Shown here: positions 36,053 to 49,329 of the stretch, in pieces | How positions within the stretch are numbered: the stretch's first letter is position 1 | Layout of the letters: the number at the start of each line of letters is the position of its first letter | Assembly: GCA_030686995.1 (NCBI GenBank) | Contig: CM060709.1 | Location: 304,249,357 to 304,313,356 of the forward strand | Reading direction: 5' to 3' | DNA from: Artemisia argyi | Taxonomy: Eukaryota; Streptophyta; Magnoliopsida; Asterales; Asteraceae | DNA length: 64,000 bases | The notes under the pieces: generated by a model | What the model was told of the DNA's origin: nothing | Database searches by the model: none | What the model saw: the letters and a program-made list of their open reading frames with translations, nothing else | Program-made: the position numbers and the translations under genes

Positions 36053-39000
36053 TTAGTCCGTGGGGAAAGTTTGGAGATCTGGGACAACCACTTGTGGTAT
36101 GTCCCCTCCAAAGTAGTGTTTCAAACGATGTCCATTTACTTTAAAGTTGGGACCGTTGGGTTGTAATAACTCAACAGTTCCGTATGGGTATACTTTTGCT
36201 ACAGTAAATGGTCCAGACCAACGGGTTTTTAGCTTGCCCGAGAAAATTTTCAATCTTGAATTGAAAAGAAGAACTCTGTCACCAACGTTGAAAACGCAGT
36301 TCTTTATTTTAGAGTCATGTATCTTCTTAGTCTTTTCTTTATAGATTAAAGAATTCTCGTAAGCTTGATCACGTAGTTCATTTAGCTGAACCTTACGGTG
36401 ATCACCCGCTGTCTGAATATCAAAGTTTGCATGTTTCAAAGCCCAGTAGGCTTTGTGCTCTAATTCGATCGGAAGATGACATGTCTTTCCGTACACCAAC
36501 TCGTATGGAGTACACCCAATGGGTGTTTTATAAGCTGTACGAAAAGCCCAGAGTGCGTCGTCCAATTTGTCCGACCAAGAGGCACGGTTTTCACCAACCG
36601 TCCTCTCTAGAATTCTCTTTATGCCTCGATTTGAGACCTCCACCTGCCCACTAGTTTGGGGGTGATATGCAGTAGAAAGACGGTGAGTTACACCATATTT
36701 CAGCATCACTCTTGCAAATTGATCATTGCAAAAGTGTGTACCACGATCACTGATAATGGCACGAGGAGTCCCGAATCGAGCAAAGAGAGACTTCAGAAAT
36801 TTTACAATAACTCGGGCATCATTAGTGGGTAAAGCTTTTGCTTCAACCCATTTTGACAAATAGTCGACTGCCACGAGTATATACTTGTTACCTCTTGAAG
36901 ATGGGAATGGGCCCATAAAATCAATGCCCCAGATATCAAATATTTCACAGACTTGGATGATGTTTTGAGGCATTTCATCCTTCTTAGAAACATTCCCGTG
37001 ATGCTGACAAGCATCACAAGTTTTGACAAGTTCTTGGGCATCTTTATAGATGGTGGGCCAATAGAAACCAGAATCAAACACCTTTTTGGCGGTGTAGTTT
37101 GAGCTGTGATGTCCCCCAGTGGGTGCATCATGACATGCTTTGAGGATTTCCATGGCTTCATTACCATGGACACACCGTCGGATGACTTGATCCGCACATA
37201 TCTTAAAGAGGTAGGGGTCGTCCCAGAAATAGTGTTTAACGTCTTTGAAGAATTTTTTCTTCTGTTGGGACGACATCCCTTTCACAACGAAATTACCCGC
37301 ATGGTAGTTTGCAAAATCTGCAAACCATGGGGTAGAAGTATCATCTCGGGTAGAGATTAGATTGAGAGTCTCCAGAGGAAAAGTTTCATTAATTTCTTTT
37401 CTCTCGAGAATATCCTGATGAGGATTCTCTAACCGGGATAAGTGATCAGCAGCAAGGTTCTCTGCTCCTTTTTTGTCTCGTATGAGTATATCGAATTCCT
37501 GAAGGAGCAGGACCCAACGGAGCAGTCTTGGCTTTGCGTCCTGTTTAGTGAACAGGTATTTCAAAGCCGAGTGGTCCGTGTACACCACACATTTGGTTAG
37601 GATTAAGTAAGACCTAAATTTCTCAAAGGCATATACCACAGCTAATAATTCTTTTTCTGTGGTGGTATAATGTACTTGAGCTTCACTCATGGTCTTACTT
37701 GCGTAGTGTATTGGCTGAAAATGTTTGGATTTGCGTTGCCCCAGAACTGCACCAATAGCGGAATCGCTAGCATCGCACATAAGTTCGAAGGGTAAGTCCC
37801 AGTCGGGGGCAACAAGGATTGGTGCCTCGGTAAGCTTTTTCTTTAAAGTAGAAAAAGCTTCGATGCACTCGGGGGAAAAGATAAAAGGAGCATCCTTTTC
37901 AAGAAGATGAGTCATGGGCCGAGCTATTTTGGAGAAATCCTGAATGAATCTCCGATAGAACCCGGCATGGCCAAGGAAACTCCTTATTCCTTTAACAGTG
38001 GTGGGATGAGGCAGTTTAGCTATAACATCAATTTTGGCCTTATCGACCTCAATCCCACTTTTTGAAATTTCATGGCCGAGGACAATGCCCTCCTTAACCA
38101 TAAAATGGCTCTTCTCCCAGTTTAGACAAAGATTAGTGTCTTCACAACGTTGAAGCATCTTTTCTAAATGGGAGAGGCATGAGTCAAAAGAATTCCCAAT
38201 GACTGAGAAGTCATCCATGAATACCTCCATAGTTTTCCCGATCATGTCGTGGAAAATAGCCATCATGCACCTCTGAAAGGTGCCCGGAGCATTGCATAAC
38301 CCAAAAGGCATGCGACGATAGGCAAATGTTCCGTAAGGGCATGTGAAGGTAGTTTTATCTTGATCCTGTGGATCAATGGGAATTTGGAAGTAACCCGAGA
38401 AGCCGTCGAGGAAGCAATAATACTCATTCCCCGCTAGTCTCTCGAGCATCTGATCCATAAAGGGCAGAGGGAAATGGTCTTTGCGGGTGGCTTCGTTAAG
38501 CTTTCTGTAATCGATACATACTCGCCACCCTGTAACCAAACGAGTTGGTATCAACTCGTTATCCTCATTTGTGACAACCGTGATGCCACCCTTTTTTGGA
38601 ACACAATGTATTGGGCTAACCCAAGGACTATCTGATATAGGGTAAATCAATCCCGCATCGAGAAGTTTGATAACTTCGTGGATTTTTGGATTTACCCTTC
38701 TTTGATGCTGCACAGTAGGTTTAAAGTCCTCTTCCATTAGGATTTTGTATTTACAAAAATCCGGGTTAATACCCTTTATGTCTGAAAGTTTCCAAGCAAT
38801 TGCTTGCTTGTGGGACTTTAAAACCTTATGCAGCGCGGTTTTCTCCTCATCCTTTAAGTCTTTGGCAATAATGACCGGTAACTTATCGTTACCTTCCAAG
38901 AATGCATATTCTAGATGAGGAGGCAGGTCCTTAAGTTCAACCTCGGGGAAATCATCAGTTTTCTCAACATTTTTGACTTCCGCGTTATGAAGTTGTGGAG

Positions 39001-41050
39001 GTAGAACAGGAATGGGAGAGGGATCTTTGTTCAATAACTTCTCAAGGAGAAGTATATCCCTTTCCGGGTCAATCTCTTGGTTATCAATCCCCTCGGGAAC
39101 TGAATTACTTTTGAGAAAGGCCTCTAATTCCTCAAGGACGAAATCACTTCCCTCAAACGGAGTGAGGGAAGGAGAAGAATTAGCGATTATGGGGTGAGAA
39201 GAGGGAGTGGGATTGCCACTCGGAGAACTATCAGCGAAACCAAGGATTTCCTGAGCATACTCCTCGGATGCAATGTCAATGACATCAATTCGGTTGACCG
39301 ATTCAGCATCATAATTCGAGGAGTATCTCGAGGTTTGATCAAGGTTGAACGTTATCGCTTCAGTGCCAACTCGTAACGTGATTTCCTCATCGAAAACATC
39401 GATTAATGCACGACCCGTTCTTAAGAATCCCCTCCCTAGTATGAGAGGAACTCTAGGATCCGCATCGAAATCAACAACGACAAAGTCTGCCGGAAAATGG
39501 AACTTTCCCACTCTTACAAATACGTCCTCGGCAATACCAAGGGGACGTGAAATTGAACGGTCTGCAAGCTCGAGAGTCATGCATGTGGGACTAAGTGCCT
39601 GAAGAGAGAGCTTTTTCCAAACTGAGTAAGGCATTAAGTTGATGCTTGCACCAAGATCGGCCAAGGCAAAACAGTCAACCATTCCTGGAAATACACAAGG
39701 TATTAGAAATCTTCCAGGATCTCCTAGCTTCGCGGGAAGCTGTTTCAACAGAACTGCAGAGCAGTTCTCGTTGAGTGGAGTTCGTGCCATCTCAAACAGT
39801 TTTTCTTTATTGCTCAACAGGTTTTTGATTGTCGATGCGAATTTGGGCATTAAAAGAAGAGCATCCGCGAAGCTAATATCGAAGTGTAGTTCTTGAAAAA
39901 TCTGAAAAAATTTTTCCATCTGATGATTAGCTTTTTCACGGAGCTTCTGGTCTTGCAATCGTGAGGGATATGGAATTGTTGGTTTTGGGTTGGCTTTTGG
40001 ATTTTCAACAGGACCTTCGGTAGTTTCAAACATAACTCTTTTAGGAGGAGTCGGGATAACTGGAGGTGGGACGTCGTCGGTACTTCCTTTATCAATAGGA
40101 GGTATCGTGTCCGTTGTAACCTCAGCTTCTTTTTCCAGTACCTCGGGAGAAGAGAAAGAGGTAGATGGAGTTTTAGGTCCTTTATAAGAAGCTCCACTTC
40201 TTGTGGTGATCGCCTTAACATCACCCCTCGGATTAGCGATCGTGTTGCTAGGTAAAGTACCTGAGCCCGAGGGTCGATCATTTAAAGATTTCTTTATGTC
40301 AGAAATTTGGCTGATCAACAACCTGTTGGTTTCTTCCTGTGCTTTCATGAATTGTTTTAACAATTCATCAGAAGGGGTAGGGTTTGGAACAACAGCTGGT
40401 GTTTGAACGGGAGGGGTTTGCCCTCGAGTGTTCTGCTGAAACCCTTGACTTTGGAATTGTCCCTGATTAGGGTTTCCATGAAAGTAGCCAGGATTATAGT
40501 TACTCGGTCCCTGATTTCTATTCCCCTGATTTTGAAAGTTTTGGGGATAACCTTGATTAAAGTGACCTTGGTTAGAATAACCTTGGTTACTTCTGTTTGG
40601 GTTTTGGGGACGGTTTTGGGTGTTCTGGTTAAAACCAGGTGGTACAGAGTAAGTGCTCGGACGCCATGGTGGCTCAGCAGGAGGACGATATGGATTGCCT
40701 CCTTGGCTAGAACTACCAGCAATCGCGTTGGTTTCAAATGTGTTATTGTCTGTGGCAGTACAATTATAGTAGGCATGTGGTCCACCACAGGTAACACAAA
40801 CATCCACTTTCTTCACTTCAGCATGTGAAGGATTCTGTGGGAACGAGACTTTCTTCTGATTGGAGTGAACCAAGGCTTGTATAGCATCCGTGAGTTTATC
40901 AATCTTAGCATCGGTGCTGGATTGATTCACGGTAGAAGAAGAAGGATCGACCTGTTTATTACGTATGGTTCGAACCTTGGACTTATTTTCAATTATTGCT
41001 AAAGCTTCCTTGACAGTACGACTCAAAAAAATTTCCTCCTGCTGAGGCAT
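36053..41050 (-). CDS. Gypsy pol with C-terminal gag (1,665-codon open frame)
   Basis: A very long minus-strand frame. The ATG at 41050 is probably not a real start; the frame is the continuation of gag after a one-base slip. In its numbering: a CCHC-like zinc knuckle [13 protein letters not shown] at 85-97; a glutamine/asparagine-rich linker; protease [10 protein letters not shown] from Asp465; reverse transcriptase with [11 protein letters not shown] (~842) and FMDD at 944-947; RNase H with Asp1093 in [11 protein letters not shown]; integrase zinc domain with CDAC at 1345-1348; and catalytic Asp1377, Asp1435 and Glu1471. The C-terminal region is [11 protein letters not shown]...LKTRWSGPF with no chromodomain. 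All catalytic residues are present and there is no internal stop. It would supply all enzymes of the element if gag and pol were read together. Confidence 0.93.
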   Translation of the reverse strand: MPQQEEIFLSRTVKEALAIIENKSKVRTIRNKQVDPSSSTVNQSSTDAKIDKLTDAIQALVHSNQKKVSFPQNPSHAEVKKVDVCVTCGGPHAYYNCTATDNNTFETNAIAGSSSQGGNPYRPPAEPPWRPSTYSVPPGFNQNTQNRPQNPNRSNQGYSNQGHFNQGYPQNFQNQGNRNQGPSNYNPGYFHGNPNQGQFQSQGFQQNTRGQTPPVQTPAVVPNPTPSDELLKQFMKAQEETNRLLISQISDIKKSLNDRPSGSGTLPSNTIANPRGDVKAITTRSGASYKGPKTPSTSFSSPEVLEKEAEVTTDTIPPIDKGSTDDVPPPVIPTPPKRVMFETTEGPVENPKANPKPTIPYPSRLQDQKLREKANHQMEKFFQIFQELHFDISFADALLLMPKFASTIKNLLSNKEKLFEMARTPLNENCSAVLLKQLPAKLGDPGRFLIPCVFPGMVDCFALADLGASINLMPYSVWKKLSLQALSPTCMTLELADRSISRPLGIAEDVFVRVGKFHFPADFVVVDFDADPRVPLILGRGFLRTGRALIDVFDEEITLRVGTEAITFNLDQTSRYSSNYDAESVNRIDVIDIASEEYAQEILGFADSSPSGNPTPSSHPIIANSSPSLTPFEGSDFVLEELEAFLKSNSVPEGIDNQEIDPERDILLLEKLLNKDPSPIPVLPPQLHNAEVKNVEKTDDFPEVELKDLPPHLEYAFLEGNDKLPVIIAKDLKDEEKTALHKVLKSHKQAIAWKLSDIKGINPDFCKYKILMEEDFKPTVQHQRRVNPKIHEVIKLLDAGLIYPISDSPWVSPIHCVPKKGGITVVTNEDNELIPTRLVTGWRVCIDYRKLNEATRKDHFPLPFMDQMLERLAGNEYYCFLDGFSGYFQIPIDPQDQDKTTFTCPYGTFAYRRMPFGLCNAPGTFQRCMMAIFHDMIGKTMEVFMDDFSVIGNSFDSCLSHLEKMLQRCEDTNLCLNWEKSHFMVKEGIVLGHEISKSGIEVDKAKIDVIAKLPHPTTVKGIRSFLGHAGFYRRFIQDFSKIARPMTHLLEKDAPFIFSPECIEAFSTLKKKLTEAPILVAPDWDLPFELMCDASDSAIGAVLGQRKSKHFQPIHYASKTMSEAQVHYTTTEKELLAVVYAFEKFRSYLILTKCVVYTDHSALKYLFTKQDAKPRLLRWVLLLQEFDILIRDKKGAENLAADHLSRLENPHQDILERKEINETFPLETLNLISTRDDTSTPWFADFANYHAGNFVVKGMSSQQKKKFFKDVKHYFWDDPYLFKICADQVIRRCVHGNEAMEILKACHDAPTGGHHSSNYTAKKVFDSGFYWPTIYKDAQELVKTCDACQHHGNVSKKDEMPQNIIQVCEIFDIWGIDFMGPFPSSRGNKYILVAVDYLSKWVEAKALPTNDARVIVKFLKSLFARFGTPRAIISDRGTHFCNDQFARVMLKYGVTHRLSTAYHPQTSGQVEVSNRGIKRILERTVGENRASWSDKLDDALWAFRTAYKTPIGCTPYELVYGKTCHLPIELEHKAYWALKHANFDIQTAGDHRKVQLNELRDQAYENSLIYKEKTKKIHDSKIKNCVFNVGDRVLLFNSRLKIFSGKLKTRWSGPFTVAKVYPYGTVELLQPNGPNFKVNGHRLKHYFGGDIPQVVVPDLQTFPTD

Positions 41051-41723
41051 TAAGGGAATCTTGGTCTGCTTGGCTTACTCCGTTATAAAATGTGTCGAGT
41101 TGCATCAACTCAGAAAATCCATGGTGGGGGCATTTGCGAAGCAACTCTTTGAATCTATCCCATGCTTCACTGAATGTCTCACCAGGTCTTTGTGAAAACT
41201 TGGTGATCTCATTCCTCAGATAGGCAGTTTTGGATGGTGGATAGAATTCATTCACAAATTTTTTAACTAGATCTTCCCATGTTTCTATGGATCGAGGGGG
41301 TTGTTTCTCTAGCCAGACTCTGGCTGCTCCCTCGAGAGAAAATGGAAACAGAAGTAGTTTAATAGCCTCCGGCGGGACATTCTTATATTTGATGGTAGAT
41401 GTAATTTTGTTAAACCATCTTATATGTGAACGAGGATCGTCCCTTTCGAAACCATAGAACTGATTAGAAGTAACCAGATTAAGTAATCCGGTTTTTAATT
41501 CGAAATTATCAGATACTATGGCGGGTACAATAATAGCATCTCCATAACCCTCGATGGGTGCCTGGAGAAGCTCTGACATTGGGCGTTCTTCTGCCATGAT
41601 GACTGCAGGTTTAGGTTCAGTTTGTATTTGAGTTTCAATTTTCGGGGCAGATTGTGTACATTTTCGAGGAATACTGACAAGCTCGCGATGAGGACTTGTA
41701 GACCTAGAAGAACGTGTGTGCAT
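40989..41723 (-). CDS. Gypsy gag, N-terminal part, frame-shifted from pol
   Basis: Starts [14 protein letters not shown] and includes the block [18 protein letters not shown] and a retrotransposon gag domain ([50 protein letters not shown]). After [10 protein letters not shown] it runs out of the expected frame and stops at 40989. The switch point is the A-run at 41025-41031 (T7 on the coding strand): one base fewer would join it directly to the pol frame. This is either a frameshift mutation, a homopolymer sequencing error or a frameshift site. The usual structure in this lineage is a single gag-pol frame, so a lesion is the simplest reading. Confidence 0.88.
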   Translation of the reverse strand: MHTRSSRSTSPHRELVSIPRKCTQSAPKIETQIQTEPKPAVIMAEERPMSELLQAPIEGYGDAIIVPAIVSDNFELKTGLLNLVTSNQFYGFERDDPRSHIRWFNKITSTIKYKNVPPEAIKLLLFPFSLEGAARVWLEKQPPRSIETWEDLVKKFVNEFYPPSKTAYLRNEITKFSQRPGETFSEAWDRFKELLRKCPHHGFSELMQLDTFYNGVSQADQDSLNASAGGNFFESYCQGSFSNN

Positions 41724-42290
41724 GTACTAAAAACAAAATTTTTCAAAACAAGATCGAGGCAAAACCACAGTAAACTTAACTCAATAATCACAGGTAAAAT
41801 GGCTTCTTTATAAAAGGTACACCACTTACAGGGATATTACGTTAAATTTTTTATCTTATGTTTGGGAACTTATTCTGAAGGTTATTTAATTTATTCACAA
41901 GAAAATGTTTTTGGGTATATGTGTATGGGTGAAAACTTGGAAAATATTTTTGGAATCGATTCGTTAACCGAAATCGTTCCTTTAAAATCACTCGCAGGCT
42001 AGCGGGAGGAAATAAATGGATTCCTCTTCAGTTCGCAATTTAATGTCAGAACTTACCTTATACCAGCTGTATAGGTTGTGATTTTAAAGAAAACGAAATA
42101 ATTTAACTTCACGATTTATTTTGTTGTTATTTAATTTTTTTTTGGTGTTTTTAACACTTTAGGAAAAGTGTTAGTGAGCTTTTCAGTTATGATATTTATT
42201 TTTACAAAAATTTACAGACTGATGATATTGGTACAGTGAGTTGATATTCAGAACTACGTATGCTTCCAAATTCGTTGTACGCAGCACACC
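41724..42290 (-). other. Leader between primer site and gag of Gypsy element
   Basis: Non-coding. It contains no recognisable frame and no repeat beyond short A/T runs. Confidence 0.6.
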
Positions 42291-42308
42291 TCCCCGGCAA
42301 CGGCGCCA
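42291..42308 (-). other. Primer-binding site, tRNA-Asp type
   Basis: The minus strand reads TGGCGCCGTTGCCGGGGA a few bases inside the 5' LTR. This is the complement of the plant tRNA-Asp 3' end and the primer site known for Athila-type elements. Confidence 0.85.
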
Positions 42309-42314
42309 AAATTT

Positions 42315-45300
42315 TGATCAGTGGTAAACCGTCAGATTATTATTAACAAAGGTTAATAAGTCAAAAACAGCTTAGACTAATGCTCCGTGGAGTACAATGT
42401 ATCCTCGGGTCGTATTTCCCAACGAGGCGTGAAATCTGTAATAAAACGAAATTTGGGATCGGGTGATTATGAATGGGCAAAGGTGAGTTTGATTTATACT
42501 ACTGATTTACACAATTTAAACAAATAAGCAAATAAACTTTAAACAGTTACGTAAACAAAACAAACGTATACAAATTAAAACTTACGTCTACGTACAGGGA
42601 AAAAGGTGAGTTTTAATGCAATTTTAAACTACAGGGGGTAAAATTGAAAATTCTACAAACTTAAATTTAAAAGAAAATTTAATTTAAAAAGAAAAATATT
42701 TTTTAGATTATTTTATTATTTAATATTAAATAAAAACTATTTATCTATTTAATTTAAAACTATCTTTAATTTAAACTACAAATAATAAAAACTACAAATT
42801 AAACTAAAAACTTGCAAAAATATTTTCTAAAACTTAAATGAACTTGAAGAAAGTATAAAAAATTAAAAATAAATATTTTTGTCTTTTTATGTGTTTTTTA
42901 TTAATTAATTACTAAGTATTTTAATTAAACTAAATAAACTATTTTAAATTACTAAAATTACCAAAATTACTTATAAAATTATGAAAAAATTTATAAAACT
43001 AATTAACCATCACAGGAATCCTAAAAAATTATAAAATTATTCTAAAAATTATATTTAGGCTAATTTACTAATTAATTACTTATTTATTATTTAAGATTTA
43101 TTTAACTAATTTTAATTAAAGAAAATAGGAAATGAACAGTAACAATTATGAAATTATTTTTTACAAAGACCCTATGGTCTATAAGACTTTTAAAAAATAT
43201 AAAAAGATGTTGTTATTAAATAAAAATTATTAAAACTATTTAATTATCTAATATTACCTAATTACTAATTAAACACGGATTAATTAAAATAATTAGTATT
43301 TTAAAAGTAAAAATTATGAAAAAATTACAGCTAGTATATTAAGTGATGACAAGCCTAGGAAAAATAAGCTTGGGGAAACAGCTTATTCAAATAAGCAGTT
43401 ATAAGCCAAACGGCTTATTTAAGCTTATTTAGCCAAAATGGTGTTAAGTATATTGAGTGAGGAAAGGATGACGGAACTGGTGCCCCAGAGCTTGTGGAAG
43501 GGGTGTGGGAACTAAGCATGTATACTAGCCAAGAGGGCTCAAGTTCGAATCCCACACCCAGTTTTTTGGTACAAACATTTTTTTTTTATTTTCTTTTTAC
43601 ACAACTGTTTAATAAGTAAAAATAAGTAAATTTAAAAAAAACAACTTTTTTTTATTTCACACAAATAAGCTCTGTAAGAGCTTATTAGCTCATCAGTTGG
43701 CTTGATAAGCCAAAAAATGGTTTTTTAATAAGCTAAAAGCTACCAATAAGCTACAATTGATCAAATAAGCTACAAACTACTTATTTATACCTAAAGTAAG
43801 CTAAACTAATTTAAATAAGCTAAAGGAATGAGCTTTAAGCTCAAATAAGCACTCCTAATGAGCTGCTCAGCCAAACAGGCCAAAGGCCAATGTGCAGGCT
43901 TGTGTGGGGCCCACAATTAGGCTCAGGGATCTAAAATGAAAGGTGATCCTAAAGGCTGGGTAGGAGGGCTTATAAATAAGCTAAGGTTCAAGCAGTGGTG
44001 TCCACTAATAAGCTCTCCATGAGCTTATGAATATGAGTGTTTGGACTGACCACTCAGTGAACTGGGTGGTATGGGACAATTTGTAAAGTCCAAATTAGCT
44101 ATCCAAATAAGATGAGAAGCTTGAAATAAGCTCATAACCTACAAGACTAGCTACTGAACTATACAAATCACCAATTTTCAAAAGCTAAAGACCACTAGGA
44201 AGCTTTTATTTAGCTTATGAAAAGTAACTTACTATACTGAGGACTCAGTAATGCATAGTGGTGATGGGTAAGCTAAAAGCTACAAGCAGCCCTATTTAAT
44301 AAGCTTGCAATCTAAAATAAAGCTTGGAATCCTAAAGTCTGGTGGTTTGGCTTTCCAATAAGCTAAATTACATAGGCCAAGGACAACAATTGAGCTCAAT
44401 AAGAGCTTGTGAGGTTGGGTGGTTTGTACTGACCACTCAGTATGGAACCTGAGGTCAGGTCACAAGTGGGGTTCAAATAAGCTATCCCCAATAAGCTAAT
44501 GGTTAAACTAAGACCAGGTAATGAAACTAGAACTGATAAGCTCTCAATAAGCCAAGATATGAGGTGTGGGGTCCATAGGTTAACACTGTGCAAGTGTGCA
44601 AAGTTGGTGTCTCAACACTGATTGATCAGTGTAAGGTCTGAGGTCAGGGTAAGTTTATTAGACCAAATAAGCCAAGACAGATAAGCTAATCCACAAATTA
44701 AGCTAAGGACTTAACAATACTACTAGTAAGCTATTTAAAAAGCCAAAGGATTTGCTGTGGGGCCCACTAGGTGTGTCACAAATGACCAATGAAAATTGAA
44801 CAAAACCCTGGTGCAGGGGAGGTAAAATCTCACCCAGGCAACTTTAAGCTAAAAATTCAATGAGCAAACAAGTTTGAAATCCCAATTTTCTTTTTGTTTC
44901 AAGTTCACTAGCTACAAAATAACTCAGAACTGCAAAAACTTTATATTTCCAAACTTTATTAAACCCTATGGCTTACTAAGAAAACCTATCCATTTTGACA
45001 GCTTTGTCTTTTTGACTTTTATGGTTTACACTACACAGTTGACTTACTTGAATTTTAATCTAACTCTAGTGACTATTTAAGCTATTATAAGTTATAATTA
45101 GACTAAATTAAGCTAAATGATGAACTTATATATTGAACTGATTAGATATAACTTCTAATTACTTAACAGATGACAGATTGATTAATTTAAAAGTGACTTT
45201 TGACTTTTATTCACTATACCTACTGATTTTATGATATGAATAACCTAATATTACCTAGTATAAGCTATATGAACCTAATGCAACAATAAAATCAACCTTG

Positions 45301-47346
45301 AACACCTATAACTAAACTGAGCCAAACACTCCTTATAAAACTGTCTATGATGATTTTCAAAGTAAAACACAGATGTAATACTTAACACTGATTTCAAAGA
45401 TTAAAATAACATGTCATAAGATCATTTAAGCACAGAGCATCAACCATATCAGCATGGAACTCACATATGACAACTTTACTACTTCCACTGTTTGAATGAG
45501 ATTTAAAATAAAAGTTGATTTTAATTAACAAGCTAACTATTTTAAGTTATATTATGACTAAATATTATTAATTAAGCAATAAAAACTCAAAATTAAGCAG
45601 TAACAAGTAAGATGCAATAAAATGGAAAATAAGAAGGATTGCTTACAATTTTGCATTCCAGCTAATAACCAAGAATAAGGATCATGTAACACTCTTATAA
45701 GCTTCCCAAGAAGCAACTAAACCAAGGGCAATCCAAAATTTACCCTGCTCCTTCTTGATGCATTCAAGCCTTCAATTTTTTATTTAAAAACTATTTTTCA
45801 TGATTTTTTTTTTATTTTTTTTTTCTTTTTCAAGTAAAACTAGAATTTAAAGTTCCTAATTACTTTAATAAGCTATATTAATAGCTTATATGAGCTTAAT
45901 GATATCAAACAAACACAGATTATAACTAAGCAGCTTAATAAGGTTTTGGAAATTAGAACAAAGTAGCATAAACTAAATTGGAACTTGAACTTGTATTAAA
46001 ACTTGAATAACTGGGTTCTTATAACATTACAACAATATGAAATTCTTAAAAGCTTAAAATACAAATTGAGAAACTAAGTTATACTAATACGATTTGAAAA
46101 GAAAACTAAGTACAAAAATTAAATTAACTACTCTTCATCTTCTTCCTCTATTTATAGCCTCAGATAATCCAGGTGTCCACCCATGCAAATCCCACCATTC
46201 TTTACCCTTGACACGTATCTTTATTGATCACACCTGTTCAAAAGATATTTTGGCGCCAAAATATCTATAGGTAACTTGCAGCCGATTTCTGTGCATTAAA
46301 TGCAATTGAGGTGACAAGGGAAGGTTAAGGGGACAAAATAGAGATATTTTGATGTAAGTTGGGGCTTAGGATGGAAAACAGAGGAGGGAACTGGTTTGGA
46401 GGGAATTTTTGGGTGAGAAGAGCATTTATTGTGGTGGGTTGTAGACTCAGAGGTGGTGGAGGTGGAGGTAAGTAGAGTAGTGAGGTGGAAAGTGGGCAAG
46501 TGGGTGAAGAAGGTGGAGGTGGAGTGGTGGTTGCAGAGGTGAGGTTGGGGGTGATGGTGAGTCAACGCGGGTCAAAGACCCGTGTTATTTAAAAAGGGTG
46601 TTTGGGCTTGTGGTATTTGGGCTTAGGATAAAAGATTGGACCACGTTTTTTTCTTGGATTGGATTTGGAATTGGATTTTAGTTATTTATATTGGATCCGT
46701 TTGGTTTTGAATGGTAATAAGCCCAAGGACTTATTTTGCAAAATCTGATTTTTCATGGACCAAACTTATAATTTTCCAAAGTATATTAAAAAGGGCCTTT
46801 CTTGCCATGATTAAATATTTTAAGGACCTTTTTAATATTTTTCCAAATTAAAAATAACCGGGGACCAATTTTGCCAAATTTTCAAAGTATAGAGACCTTT
46901 TTGTAAATTTATTGAATTTATCATCTAGGGGTCAAACTTGGCAACGTGTGAATTACCAAGGACCATTTGATGATAAAAATCCATTTTTTAACATTGAGGG
47001 GTATTTTCTGTCAATATTGAAACTGCAGGGACCTGTTTTGCCAATTTTGATATTTTGAACTTCCAAGGGTAAAAATTGTTATTTCATGATTCCTGGGGAT
47101 TGTTATTGACTTTTTTTAAAATAAATCATCCAGGGATCATTTCTGACATTTCTTGAAAGTTCAGGGACTGATTTTGACAATTTGGTAAACTTTGGCGGTT
47201 TTTTCCTGTTTTTAGTTCTTTTATGTTTGAAACATATAAAAACACCTTCTAAGGATATTTGTAGTATTTTGTGGTGTTTCTGAGTGTTTTTACATGTTTT
47301 TGTTGTTCAGATTTGACAGAAATGATGAGTTTTTATGAACTCATCA
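42315..47346 (-). repeat. 5' LTR of Gypsy element (right copy, 5,032 bp)
   Basis: Same sequence as 29735-34757 with about fifteen substitutions and small indels (for example an extra 9-10 bases near 43617). The TATA box (46149-46156, minus strand) lies about 1.2 kb from the upstream LTR edge, which would leave about 3.8 kb of R-U5 in the transcript. Confidence 0.95.
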
Positions 47347-48745
47347 TAGAGTGAGTAACTGAAAAGACGTTTCTTGTATTCCTAATAAAAATCAACCAGT
47401 ATCACGCGTTATGCACTTGACATTTGTCCTATATAAACCATACATGCATTCTATAGTTTCTATCACAAAACTTCGAAACAACCAACATACTACATAATCA
47501 TAGTTTCTAGGTATCACATTCAATTTTTTTTTGTATGGATGGTTTCACAAAACTTCATATTCTAGTGATGACGTTATTGTTGCGGCTAATGCATATACTT
47601 TAAAGGTCAACGACAAATTTCAATGAATCCACAAAGGTGAATGACATATCTCACGTCTCGTGACTATGTAAACCCTATGTGATCTATGGTAGCTTACCCA
47701 AAAAAAGATGGGTGATGTGGTTTTTTTTCTCTCATTTTTCTTGATGAATGTCCTTCCTGATTGGCATACATTGTCTTGATGAAGTAATTTCTATCTAGAG
47801 CTAGCAGGAAGAAAAGTATGTCATATTTTTATTTATCTTAAGCTAGTGTATTCTCCATAAATCTTACAAAGTCCAAACCCAATAATGCTCATTCTCGTAA
47901 CTGTCATACTCTCTCACAGGAGGAGATGATGATTGGACTCAATATATGGGTTTTGGACATAAATCTCATCGCATTTGCAGTCACTTATGACCGAGTAAAT
48001 CATCTTCTCCATAGCCCGCATGATCATAAATCTCTTACGAATACATGTTGGGAAATGAAGAGGTTTTGCGGACGATATCACTGGAAGACATAGTTCTATT
48101 ACGAATATGTTGCGAATATACTGTTTTCAAACTAGCAATTTATTCACTACTTGTATTACAAAGATGTAACGAATGTACCATTTTTCAAAATTGTAATTTA
48201 TACACTACTTGTATTTGAAAGATGATGTGAATGCAATCCAAATTTTATTTTCATTAGTTGTATGGAATTAACCTTGTCGCTTATGTTTCTTCTCTGAGTA
48301 GTAGTTTTGTTATATTTAGCAAGAAAAATCCTCATAATAGGCCATCTATCCTCAGTTTGCACTTACAAGAAAAAAAATGTATTTTTAGTCGTTATAACGG
48401 GTACAAAGGCTTTTGATATGCTATGACAGTTATTAAATAAATAAGACCACATAAGGATGTAGGTGGTGCAACTTCCCACACTTATGAATATGTTGTGTGT
48501 TTAAGAATTGATTACGTACATGTTGCAAATATTTAATGCGGTTTAGTAACTGATTTGACGTTTCTTGAATCCCCAATAAACTGTAACTAGTATCACGCAT
48601 CATGCAAGTGATAATCATCGTATATGTACAAACGTCTAATCAATTACCCCACCGCATTCAATATTTGCAGCCTGTTTGTAATCAATTCGTAGACACACAA
48701 CATATTCCAATAAGTTTGTACCCGGTATCATGCGTCATACACGTT
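47347..48745. other. Host DNA between Gypsy and Copia-2, with a diverged repeat
   Basis: No gene recognised. A ~90 bp segment at 47351-47440 (GACGTTTCTTG, then AGTATCACGCGTTATGCA) recurs diverged at 48541-48630. A third, shorter match (GGTATCATGCGTCATACACG) lies at 48725-48744, cut off by the Copia-2 LTR. TTACGAATATGTTGCGAATATAC-type words near 48100 resemble those at 28740-28790. Confidence 0.5.
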
Positions 48746-49231
48746 GTTGGGAATTCTGTTAAATAAAGAATTCTGCTGAAGTTACTGCTGACGGTTCTTA
48801 CTAAAGAGTTGGTTCCTGCTGAAGCAGTATATCTGCTGAAGGATAGATTCCGTGTATTATGTTTCTGCGGATATAGATGTTACGCATAGTTTGTTATTTA
48901 GTTAGGATATGCATGAGTTTTATTAGGAAGTGATAATGCATATCTCTTTAAGTTTATAGAAGATATGTTTCTTGTGAAATGGTTAAGGGTTCCTTACTTA
49001 TAAAAGGAACACACGATTATGTATTAGACACACGTTCGAAAAACAAGTTTTTAGTATTATTAAAAGATCCATAGACGATCAAGTATTCTTAGTAATCTTG
49101 TTCATACTTGTGTTTATTTTCCGCTTCAGAATACAAGTTATAGAGACTTTCTATTAGTGTGTTTGTGATTACATAAACATTACTAACGATCCACGAGTGC
49201 TCAAAGATCTATCAAGGTCTAAGGTTCAACA
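48746..49231 (+). repeat. 5' LTR of Copia-2 (486 bp)
   Basis: Starts TGTTGGGAATTCTGTTAAAT and ends AAGGTTCAACA. A TATA box (TTATAAAAGG, core 48999-49006) precedes ACACACG. CTGCTGAAG occurs several times at the LTR start and recurs throughout the element. Confidence 0.85.
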
Positions 49232-49233
49232 AG

Positions 49234-49245
49234 TGGTATCAGAGC
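49234..49245 (+). other. Primer-binding site of Copia-2, tRNA-iMet type
   Basis: TGGTATCAGAGC lies two bases after the LTR end, matching the complement of initiator-methionine tRNA. Confidence 0.9.
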
Positions 49246-49329
49246 CTCGGGAGAGTCTCTGTGATACTAAGAACATCTTTCTCACACCCTCACAACCAAA
49301 AACAACCAAATCAATCAAAATAACCAATT

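Larger units (their letters stand above)
29735..47346 (-). mobile_element. Ty3/Gypsy Athila/Tat-type LTR retrotransposon, 17.6 kb, reverse orientation
   Basis: Two ~5.03 kb direct repeats with TG...CA ends bracket a 7.6 kb interior that is coded on the minus strand. Target copies TAGGG (29730-29734) and TAGAG (47347-47351) differ by one base. On the minus strand the order is: 5' LTR (right), tRNA-Asp primer site, leader, gag, protease, RT, RNase H, integrase, non-coding spacer with tandem repeats, polypurine tract, 3' LTR (left). Integrase after RNase H marks it as Gypsy. The gag style and the tRNA-Asp primer fit Athila. No env-like frame was found in the 1.3 kb after pol. The LTRs differ at roughly fifteen sites plus a few indels by eye, so this is a fairly recent but not brand-new insertion. 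Confidence 0.95.

Noticed and set aside
36147..40828. Plus-strand frames across the Gypsy pol
   Set aside because: Antisense shadows of pol. No promoter or start context, and the minus-strand domains are unambiguous.
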